Positions 13,848 to 20,813 of a stretch of 23,484 nt of DNA are shown here, one piece after another; positions within the stretch are counted from its first letter, which is position 1; every line of letters starts with the position of its first letter. Source of the DNA: an uncultured Prevotellaceae bacterium (lineage in GTDB: Bacteria > Bacteroidota > Bacteroidia > Bacteroidales > Bacteroidaceae); the NCBI GenBank assembly GCA_937900485.1, contig CALCEL010000096.1, positions 1-23,484 of the forward strand, in the 5' to 3' direction. Position numbers and translations under genes: made by a program. The notes under the pieces are model-generated. The model searched no databases. It was not told where the DNA came from and saw nothing but the letters and a program-made list of their open reading frames with translations.

Positions 13848-16800
13848 ATGACAATAAGAACTATAAGCCACACATGTATCATCATGTGTCTCCTACTCTC
13901 ATCCAGGACGGAGGCTCAGTCACAATACGGGACCTACCCTATTGACAATATTTCTCTGGATAACATCATTCTGAGCAGCGGATTCTGGAACAAACGTAAC
14001 AGCGTGAACAGACAGCTCACGATACGCAACGCCGCCGACTCATGCAACACATCTGGCAGAATAAGTAACTTTCGTAAGGCGGCCGGACAGACCGGCTACT
14101 TCGTCGGCAAACACACCTATGACGACACTGACGTGTATAAGGTGATTGAGGCGATTGCGAACACCATACAGCTGTCTCCTAACGCACAGTTGAAAAGCAG
14201 GATGGAACAATTCGTCAACTATGTGGCGGAGGCGCAAGAGGATGACGGCTACCTGTTCACCGCAAGAACGGCTGCTGCCCCAGACGCGCCACACCCATGG
14301 ATAGGCGACAGCCGATGGGTGAACGAGCCGTTCAGCAGCTACGAGTTGTACGACTGCGCCTACCTGTACAGGGCAGCCATAGCTCACTATCACGCCACGA
14401 ACTCCACCAAGCTGCTCGACGTGGCGAAGAAAAACGCCGACCTGCTCGTTAAGGTGTTCATGGACGGTAAGCTTAAGATCGAGTCAGGACATCAGGCGGT
14501 GGAAACGGCGCTGACAGACCTCTACACCGTCACAGGCGAGAAGAATTACCTCGCGCTCTCACAATACCTCATGTCTCTGCGCGGCACAAACACAAGCAGA
14601 CAAAACGAATACAACCAGACTCACACCACGGCGGTCAAGCAAGACAAGGCGGTAGGCAACGCGACAAGAGCCATGAACATGTACTGCGCCATGACGGATA
14701 TCGCCGCCACACAACAGGACACTGAGTATCTCAACGCTGTACGTTCTATCTGGGACGACATGACCGGAACGAAGTTTCACATCACCGGAGGTGTAGGCAC
14801 TGACAGCCCTGACGATGTCTTTGGGGAAGAGTATGAGCTGCCTACGGAATACGCCACGTGCACCGCAAGAGCAGCGATAGCAAGCATAGAGTGGAACAAC
14901 CGCATGTTTCGACTGAGCGGCGAGTCAAAATACATAGATGCGGCAGAACGCACATTATATAATGTCCTTCTGGCTTCGGTAAGCACAAACGGCATTTCCG
15001 TGTCACCTGTCAATCCACTCTACTCAAAGGGTGACATCACCAGAGTCAGCGACTTCAGCTGCGCTGACCAACACACTGACGTCTGCCAGTTCATCCCACG
15101 CGTGCAGTCAATGACATACGGTCACACGAAAGACAGCGTGTATGTCAATCTGTTCACCAACAGCACTGCACAAATATACCTCAGCGACAAGACGTTCGTC
15201 ACGATGACGCAGACCACAAACTATCCATGGGACGGAGAGATAAACATAAATGTCGACTCACTTAACGGCGTGTCAAAACTCAACCTTCTTATAAGGATAC
15301 CTGGCTGGGCAAGAAACACACCTGTTGACGGTAGCCTATACTACTACTCGGACGACAATGCCGGCGACGTCACGCTTTTCGTGAACGGCAAGCAGACTTC
15401 AATAAGCATCAAAAACGGCTATGCGGTGCTCAGTCGTACATGGAAGAAAAACGACAAGGTGACTTTACACCTACCTATGAACGTACGACGAGTCAAGGCT
15501 TCTGACAAGGTGACGAGTCTCAACGGACTCGTGGCACTGGAATGCGGGCCTGTCGTTTATTGCCTTGAGGGTTATGACAACGACGGAGTCGTGGACAACT
15601 GTGTAGTCAAGGACGGAGCGATGATAAACAGAGAGTGGACAAGCGATTTCAACGGCACATACAAGCTCAGCATAGACGGCGTGAGGACCTCATACGACAC
15701 ACACGGCAGCATCACTGAGACCGACGACAAGCTAACAGCCATACCGTACTTCGCATGGAACAACAGAGGTGCTAATGAAAGGATGTCCGTGTGGCTGCCA
15801 TACGAGGCCAGCGCCTCATCTCCTACGTGCGACGACATCCCGACAGACACCCTAGACTACGAGACATCCATACTCATCCAGACTGACGAGAACGGCAGCT
15901 CTACCTGCGAATACATCGTTCTGGACAAGACGACAATTGCGGCTCGTTTGGGCATCACCGCAAAACAGGTGACAAGCCTCTACGGAAAGACACTCAACTG
16001 TTACGCTCTCAACCCTGACGGCTCGGTCGAGTCCGGAAACTCAGCCTCATCAACGCACTGGTTCAACAACAAGGGATTCGTCACCAACACACAAAGGGGC
16101 GACGCCTGCGTCTACAGCGAACTCGAAATCAGCAAGACGAGACTCAAGGTGGGACAGAACCCGGGACATTGTGTCAACGGCAAGAGATACCTTATGGAAC
16201 AGCTGCTCTGCTACTACCCGGCAGACAACAAGAAAAATGCACATCGACTGGTACTGCGTACCCACCTGAACGTGCTCGACGACCTGACTCCAGTCAAGTC
16301 TGACACTCTTAGCATACACGTGTACGCCGAAGAGAACCATGACGACGGAGAAAAATACTTACCTTCACAGCCCGTGTATCTCGACCGTGCGAAAATCAAG
16401 TCTTCACTCGGCTTCGACTACACTCAAATGGCTACCGCCTTCGAAGAGGGAAAGGTGAGACTACAGGCAGTCGAGCCGGACGGAAGCCTCAACAACGAGC
16501 AGACCTCACGTACACCGGGACAATGGTTCAACGCTGACGGTTTTGTGGTGAACTCCGGCAATGATGACGCCACGATTTTCTGTGATCTGAACACCTACTC
16601 ATGCATACTCAACATCGGGCAGAAGCCATGGACGTGCAATGTGGGTGACACATACCGGTTCAGACAGGCGATAACGACGACGGACACCAACGAAAGCACA
16701 CACAAACGACTGGTGCTCGACGTGACTCTCGATATAGCGGACGACGTGGAGACACCGGCAGTGCTGACCGAGGACGGCTCTTTCTGCATAGAGAACATAC

Positions 16801-17831
16801 GCGTCAACACCTTCGTGCATGATTTCGAATACGCGCTGGAAGACACGTCCGTGGTGGAATACTACAATGTAGGTCCTGTGACGCCGCGCGACAAACCCGC
16901 CGCATTGCCTGAAGGATGGGAAGCGCTCAACGGCGCGGAGCAACTCCGTAACCTCCTACCCGACATGACGTACTCATACAAGTGTGTCAAAGACGGCAAG
17001 ACAGTATCAAAAGGCACATTCAAGACCAGCGGTCAGGTGAGGATGATTGACACGGACTACGTGCCTAACTTACGCGATATGGGAGGTTGGGCCACAACAA
17101 GCGGAAAACATATCGTTTATGGCTTGCTGTACAGAGGATCGGCCATCAAGTCAATAACCAGCAACGTGCCTTACTCTCAGGAGGACTGCGACATGTTACA
17201 TGAGCTTGGGATAAAAGCGGAGCTGGACCTGAGAAACTTAAACGAGACCAACGGACTGACGAAGTCTATGATTGGAGACGACGTGGACTACGCACTCATA
17301 CCAAACCCGGAGCACTATCACGACGGAGCCGTCTACCATCCAGAGTACTATTACGATGACTTCGAATATATAATAGGACATCTGCGCAAAGGACATCCTG
17401 TATATTTCCACTGCATCATCGGATGTGACAGAACCGGCACACTGGCGTGCCTACTGGAGGGACTGCTCGGTGTGTCTCTGTCTGACATCTGCAAGGACTA
17501 TGAGCTGAGCACATTCTCAGACAACAACTCAGCAAGGACGAAAGACAAGATTGCTGACCTGCTCGACTACATCTTGTCTTTGGACGGAAATACAGTGCAG
17601 GACAAGTTCATCACATACTGGAGCACTGTGGCTAAAGTGCCTATGACAGACATAAACGAATTCATGTCGTACATGCTGGGAGAGAAGACAATCTCATCCA
17701 TTCACAATCATTCGACAAGAACTGACGACACGGACATCACGTTCGACATGTCAGGAAGACGGGTGGTCATCTCCGACAACACTAAGAAAGGAATGCTGTA
17801 CATCAGGAACGGTAAGAAAATAATACGATGA
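13848..17831 (+). CDS. Secreted fusion: GH127-like (DUF1680) region, two DUF4859-like modules, Fn3-like spacer, tyrosine/serine phosphatase, sorting-like tail
   Basis: This uninterrupted 1327-residue protein starts with a Sec signal (TCIIMCLLLSSRTEAQ). Residues 35-655 match beta-L-arabinofuranosidase-type GH127/DUF1680 enzymes in architecture: an alpha/alpha-barrel segment with FHITGGVGTDSPDDVFGEEY (310-329) and a C-terminal beta part (VYVNLFTN, LLIRIPGWA, LHLPMNVR, LVALECGPVVYCLE). Residues 670-810 and 836-962 are two related modules, each with a W-F-N-x-x-G-F-V core and a V/I-GQ-x-P segment, resembling DUF4859. An Fn3-like spacer (977-1062) leads to a phosphatase domain (1066-1280) with VPNLRDMGGW, LLYRGSAI, ELDLRNLNE and the active-site loop HCIIGCDRTGT (C1189, R1195), as in bacterial Y_phosphatase3 proteins. 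The C-terminus DMSGRRVVISDNTKKGMLYI resembles Prevotella type IX sorting tails. The zinc/cysteine residues of GH127 are replaced, so glycosidase activity is doubtful. Substrates are unknown. Confidence 0.85.
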   Translation: MTIRTISHTCIIMCLLLSSRTEAQSQYGTYPIDNISLDNIILSSGFWNKRNSVNRQLTIRNAADSCNTSGRISNFRKAAGQTGYFVGKHTYDDTDVYKVIEAIANTIQLSPNAQLKSRMEQFVNYVAEAQEDDGYLFTARTAAAPDAPHPWIGDSRWVNEPFSSYELYDCAYLYRAAIAHYHATNSTKLLDVAKKNADLLVKVFMDGKLKIESGHQAVETALTDLYTVTGEKNYLALSQYLMSLRGTNTSRQNEYNQTHTTAVKQDKAVGNATRAMNMYCAMTDIAATQQDTEYLNAVRSIWDDMTGTKFHITGGVGTDSPDDVFGEEYELPTEYATCTARAAIASIEWNNRMFRLSGESKYIDAAERTLYNVLLASVSTNGISVSPVNPLYSKGDITRVSDFSCADQHTDVCQFIPRVQSMTYGHTKDSVYVNLFTNSTAQIYLSDKTFVTMTQTTNYPWDGEININVDSLNGVSKLNLLIRIPGWARNTPVDGSLYYYSDDNAGDVTLFVNGKQTSISIKNGYAVLSRTWKKNDKVTLHLPMNVRRVKASDKVTSLNGLVALECGPVVYCLEGYDNDGVVDNCVVKDGAMINREWTSDFNGTYKLSIDGVRTSYDTHGSITETDDKLTAIPYFAWNNRGANERMSVWLPYEASASSPTCDDIPTDTLDYETSILIQTDENGSSTCEYIVLDKTTIAARLGITAKQVTSLYGKTLNCYALNPDGSVESGNSASSTHWFNNKGFVTNTQRGDACVYSELEISKTRLKVGQNPGHCVNGKRYLMEQLLCYYPADNKKNAHRLVLRTHLNVLDDLTPVKSDTLSIHVYAEENHDDGEKYLPSQPVYLDRAKIKSSLGFDYTQMATAFEEGKVRLQAVEPDGSLNNEQTSRTPGQWFNADGFVVNSGNDDATIFCDLNTYSCILNIGQKPWTCNVGDTYRFRQAITTTDTNESTHKRLVLDVTLDIADDVETPAVLTEDGSFCIENIRVNTFVHDFEYALEDTSVVEYYNVGPVTPRDKPAALPEGWEALNGAEQLRNLLPDMTYSYKCVKDGKTVSKGTFKTSGQVRMIDTDYVPNLRDMGGWATTSGKHIVYGLLYRGSAIKSITSNVPYSQEDCDMLHELGIKAELDLRNLNETNGLTKSMIGDDVDYALIPNPEHYHDGAVYHPEYYYDDFEYIIGHLRKGHPVYFHCIIGCDRTGTLACLLEGLLGVSLSDICKDYELSTFSDNNSARTKDKIADLLDYILSLDGNTVQDKFITYWSTVAKVPMTDINEFMSYMLGEKTISSIHNHSTRTDDTDITFDMSGRRVVISDNTKKGMLYIRNGKKIIR

Positions 17832-17855
17832 CACCAGGTCAGCACATATTATAAA

Positions 17856-17886
17856 GTGAGATGAACATGGCGTATGTTCATCTCAC
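17856..17886 (+). terminator. 13-bp perfect hairpin after the glycosidase-phosphatase gene
   Basis: GTGAGATGAACAT (17856-17868) pairs perfectly with 17874-17886 around the loop GGCGT, 24 bases after the stop. No T run follows (CAACTTTGC), so termination may need Rho or the stem may protect the 3' end. Confidence 0.6.
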
Positions 17887-17988
17887 CAACTTTGCATTAT
17901 AGAATGCATCTGAATCATTTGTCCGTGCGCTTTTCTGCGTGTCGCCATTTGGCATCTGCGGGGTTTGGTTCGATGCTTTTTTGTTTGA

Positions 17989-18035
17989 ATAAAAGTCATC
18001 AAATACTTCTGATTGAAGTATTTGATGACTTTTAT
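17989..18035. repeat. 21-bp perfect palindromic hairpin, AT-rich
   Basis: Bases 17989-18009 (core AAGTCATCAAATACTTC) are perfectly complementary to 18015-18035, with a 5-base loop TGATT. T and A runs flank it on both sides, so it could work as a bidirectional terminator. Its length and isolation from any gene end also fit a dispersed palindromic repeat. Confidence 0.75.
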
Positions 18036-18187
18036 AATCGCAAAAACAAACTGTGCAACAAAAAGAATACGAATTGTACAGGGATGAGGACAAATACTCC
18101 TTCCATTTGTTGACGGGAGGACTCGTTTCTCCCTAAGTGCTATCACACTTGTCATCCTTGTGACTTGAGAATTTCCAAACATCGTTG

Positions 18188-18247
18188 AACCCAAATCGGT
18201 CATTAGAAAATCGTGTTGGACGAATCTCTAATGACCGATTTGGGGTT
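18188..18247. repeat. Long inverted repeat with 18-bp perfect arms and 19-base loop
   Basis: CCCAAATCGGTCATTAGA (18190-18207) is perfectly complementary to 18227-18244. The pairing continues past a single bulged G to AA/TT (18188-18189 with 18246-18247). A small inner TCG/CGA stem (18211-18213 with 18221-18223) could form in the loop. There is no T tract on the plus strand. It is not adjacent to a gene end. Confidence 0.75.
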
Positions 18248-18389
18248 AATCCTCGTTCCGTAGTCAGCAGCCACGGGACGGGTGGACTCATGCGCCGTCA
18301 GTTTTTCCCTTGTGAGTGCGGAAAGCGGAGATGAGAGGAGGAAGTAAGGCGTAGGAACATGGTGGAATAATGGACAATTTACAATGTCA

Positions 18390-18685
18390 CCAAATTTCCT
18401 ATGCCTATTTTTCTTCGATTTTTGGTTAACTTATTGATAATCTTATTACAATGCGTTCAAAAGCTTTAGGTCTCTTTTTTGAAATTCTTAGGTTAGGATA
18501 TAGTCCATACGCAGGTCTGAGAATTAAAAAATCCTAACCTTAACATTTCATCGTCCTAACCTGAGAATTTCAGACGCCGAATAAAACACGGGAAAATTCC
18601 AGAAGTCATTTTTTCACTGCCATGTGTCAACGAAAAAAGAGGAGTTTCGGACAGTAAAAATTAGGGGCACGGATAGGAAATCTGG
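18390..18685. repeat. 296-base segment bounded by 13-base inverted repeats, possible decayed mobile element
   Basis: CCAAATTTCCTAT (18390-18402) and ATAGGAAATCTGG (18673-18685) are inverted copies matching at 12 of 13 bases. A related direct repeat, GGTTAACTTATTGA (18424-18437) and GGTTAACTCACTGA (18684-18697), matches at 12 of 14. The interior contains the AGGTTAGGA repeat family at 18480-18572 and no coding frame. This is compatible with a small non-autonomous element, but target duplications were not found. Confidence 0.35.
18480..18572. repeat. Three-copy AGGTTAGGA repeat with alternative pairing options
   Basis: TGAAATTCTTAGGTTAGGA (18480-18498) and the inverted copy at 18554-18572 match at 18 of 19 bases. 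A third, shorter copy, ATCCTAACCT (18531-18540), is also complementary to the first arm (18490-18499). CTGAGAATT occurs twice in direct orientation (18517-18525, 18561-18569). The first arm can therefore pair with either of two downstream partners. Confidence 0.6.
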
Positions 18686-18782
18686 TTAACTCACTGACAG
18701 AGAGAAAAGAGATTATCGACATAGGGTAACCAAGCTGTCGACACAAAGACCATCCGCACTTCACACACATACAAGTAACGAC

Positions 18783-18821
18783 AAAAAAATCCGCAACGCA
18801 GCACACGAATGCGTTGCGGAT
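18783..18821 (-). terminator. Rho-independent terminator of the TonB receptor gene cluster
   Basis: ATCCGCAACGCA (18789-18800) pairs perfectly with TGCGTTGCGGAT (18810-18821), a 12-bp GC-rich stem with a 9-base loop, followed on the minus strand by seven T. It lies about 90 bases after the receptor stop at 18912. Confidence 0.9.
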
Positions 18822-18911
18822 GAGTATGTTATGACTATCTCACCCCTTACTAAAAACAATCAGAGACATGCGATAGACATCATGCGGTCATGACAACAGC
18901 GGTTATGACGA

Positions 18912-20765
18912 TTATAATGACACGTTGACACCTGCCATGAACGTCGCCTTAGGCATAGGATAGCCGAGGTTTATCTCGTACGACTGAGCAAGCAGATTCT
19001 CGCCGCGTACCCACAGCCTCATGTTTTGCAGACAGGCGTAGGTGACGGTGGCGTTGACCAGGCAGAAATTCTCCTTTTGCTCATTGTCACCGACAGCTGT
19101 GTAGAGTCCGTTGATGTATTGTACTCCCGCACTGACGTTCCATTTACCCTGTCGGTAGTCAGCTCCGGCAAAAACCTTATATTCAGGAGCTGCCACGATC
19201 TTATTATTCATATGCAGGAAAGAGTGGTTCATGTTCACATTCCAATGTTTGTCCACTGTCCACTGTCCCTCAAGCTCCAGTCCGTAGTTCTCTATCTCTC
19301 CGGTGTTGACATTCTTACGGTTGACCGTCTGAATCATGTTATCACCATTTATATAAAAGACGTTAACCCCATAGTTAACCATGCCCAGTCTGTGTCGCCA
19401 TGACAACTCATAGTTCCACAAACGCTCCGGTTCCAGGTCCTCATTTGATGGTGGATAGAGATACATCTCACGCATCGTAGGGTTTCTGAACCCCTTGCTT
19501 CCCATGAGCTTGACCTCACTGTTATGACAAGGTCGCACCACCACTCCAGCCTGTGGTATCCACTCGGAACCCGTCACGGAATGATGATCCAGTCGTATTC
19601 CCGCGTCGACGGTTACCCATGACGCCAGGTCCTGCCGTACGTCCACATAGCCCGCTATCTCATTGCGATAGCTTTTACCGCTCTGCTTATTCGACGTCTC
19701 CAACACCTCACAGGTCTCCTTTGACGTGTAATAGGCATTACCATATATATGCTGATAATCCACGCCAGCCGTCACCCTGTTACCCTCGAACAATCTCACG
19801 CTCTGGTACAGCGAGACACCCGTCAGCGCATCTTTAGAACGGAACAGACGTTCCGTCGGAGTCGTCGGGTCTGTCGTTCCATCATCAATCTTATGTCGTC
19901 CGAAGTTGGAGTACACACTGAGTGCGCCATTTGTGTTGTCGTAATGATTCTCCAGTGCCGCCGACAACACGCCTCGTGTTATCCACTGGTCGGCGTCATA
20001 CATCGGTTTCTGCGTCGTTCCCGGATAGCTGGCATTGAAATGAGTCACGTTGACGTCGACATAAGCATTCCAGTTCATGCATATATCATAGCCCAACTTA
20101 ACGTATCCCCCATACTGTTCAAATCCCATGCGAGGGCGATGGTTGTCCGTGCGTCCGTACTGAGCAGACACGGTTGACGAGAAACGTCCGTTTCTCACCT
20201 GATTATTCACTTCTGTCTGCACTGTCCCGTAACTGCCGGCACCGGCGTTCAGGTGTGTGTATACACCATCCTCTCGTATCGAGCGAGTGACGATGTTTAT
20301 TACTCCGCCCATAGCATTTGAGCCATACAAGACAGACGCCGGCCCACGCAGCACCTCCACTCGCTCAGCCATCAAGGTCTGGTAGCTGTCGCTGATAGGG
20401 TGTCCGTACACGCCGTTGTACTGTGGATGTCCGTCTATCAACACGAGCATCTGTCCGGCTCCTCCGGAGACACCTCTCATGTTGACACCTCCAGCAGCAC
20501 CAGTGGACACGCCATACCCCATCAAGGCACGGCTCGTGACAAACACGCCCGGCACCTGCTGCATGACAGTCGGCAACACATTAGTCTGTTGTTGAGAGGT
20601 AAGAGTCTGACGGTCAATCACATTTACTGTCATCGGAAGGTGGCGCACATCAGCAGCATATCGTGTACCCGTCACCACCACATCATTCAACGACAGCGAG
20701 TCCGTCTGACCATAGGTAAAGACACTTGCGAAGACGAACGCAAAGACTGAAATTCCGATTTTCAT
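18912..20765 (-). CDS. TonB-dependent outer membrane receptor (BtuB/siderophore-receptor type)
   Basis: This 617-residue protein has a signal peptide (KIGISVFAFVFASVFTYGQ) followed by a TonB-box-like stretch and plug start (SLNDVVVTGTR, 25-35). The plug domain shows LMGYG...GGVNMRGVSGGAGQMLVLIDG and VEVLRGPASVLYGSNAMGGVINI, then a 22-strand-type barrel to the C-terminal GVNVSL. Such receptors import chelated metals, cobalamin or other ligands using TonB energy. It is not a SusC: it is short, has no N-terminal CNA-like domain and no SusD partner follows. The ligand is unknown. No cobalamin riboswitch fits in the 48 bases before it. It is the last gene of a cluster with a membrane-anchored hydrolase just upstream, and it is closed by the terminator at 18783-18821. 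Confidence 0.92.
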   Translation of the reverse strand: MKIGISVFAFVFASVFTYGQTDSLSLNDVVVTGTRYAADVRHLPMTVNVIDRQTLTSQQQTNVLPTVMQQVPGVFVTSRALMGYGVSTGAAGGVNMRGVSGGAGQMLVLIDGHPQYNGVYGHPISDSYQTLMAERVEVLRGPASVLYGSNAMGGVINIVTRSIREDGVYTHLNAGAGSYGTVQTEVNNQVRNGRFSSTVSAQYGRTDNHRPRMGFEQYGGYVKLGYDICMNWNAYVDVNVTHFNASYPGTTQKPMYDADQWITRGVLSAALENHYDNTNGALSVYSNFGRHKIDDGTTDPTTPTERLFRSKDALTGVSLYQSVRLFEGNRVTAGVDYQHIYGNAYYTSKETCEVLETSNKQSGKSYRNEIAGYVDVRQDLASWVTVDAGIRLDHHSVTGSEWIPQAGVVVRPCHNSEVKLMGSKGFRNPTMREMYLYPPSNEDLEPERLWNYELSWRHRLGMVNYGVNVFYINGDNMIQTVNRKNVNTGEIENYGLELEGQWTVDKHWNVNMNHSFLHMNNKIVAAPEYKVFAGADYRQGKWNVSAGVQYINGLYTAVGDNEQKENFCLVNATVTYACLQNMRLWVRGENLLAQSYEINLGYPMPKATFMAGVNVSL

Positions 20766-20813
20766 GTTATATATTGTTAATCAGTTTGTATTCCTCATAA
20801 ATAGCAGAGGCGG

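Larger units (their letters stand above)
17887..18782. other. Gene-poor, repeat-rich intergenic stretch
   Basis: About 0.9 kb with no reading frame I can support. Frames of 70-106 codons exist on both strands at 17874-18203, but they run through perfect hairpins and have no recognisable family or initiation signals. The stretch contains the hairpins and repeats listed separately (17989-18035, 18188-18247, 18390-18685, 18480-18572). It may be a patchwork of palindromic repeats and decayed mobile DNA, or it may encode untranslated RNA. No tRNA, tmRNA, 6S RNA or RNase P RNA was recognised. Confidence 0.5.

Noticed and set aside
14040..14393. 117-codon frame antisense to the GH127-like region, and other antisense frames within 13848-17831
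   Set aside because: They are byproducts of the codon pattern of the large gene; none has a start context or a domain.
17874..18203. Small proteins of 71-106 codons on both strands
   Set aside because: They run through the 21-bp perfect palindrome and the arm of the next hairpin, and similar peptides appear on both strands only because of the palindrome.
18912..20765. SusC-type starch/glycan receptor
   Set aside because: At 617 residues it is too short, has no N-terminal CNA-like domain and no SusD gene is adjacent.
20766..20813. Cobalamin riboswitch before the TonB receptor
   Set aside because: Only 48 bases separate it from the upstream gene, too short for that riboswitch, and no conserved core is seen.
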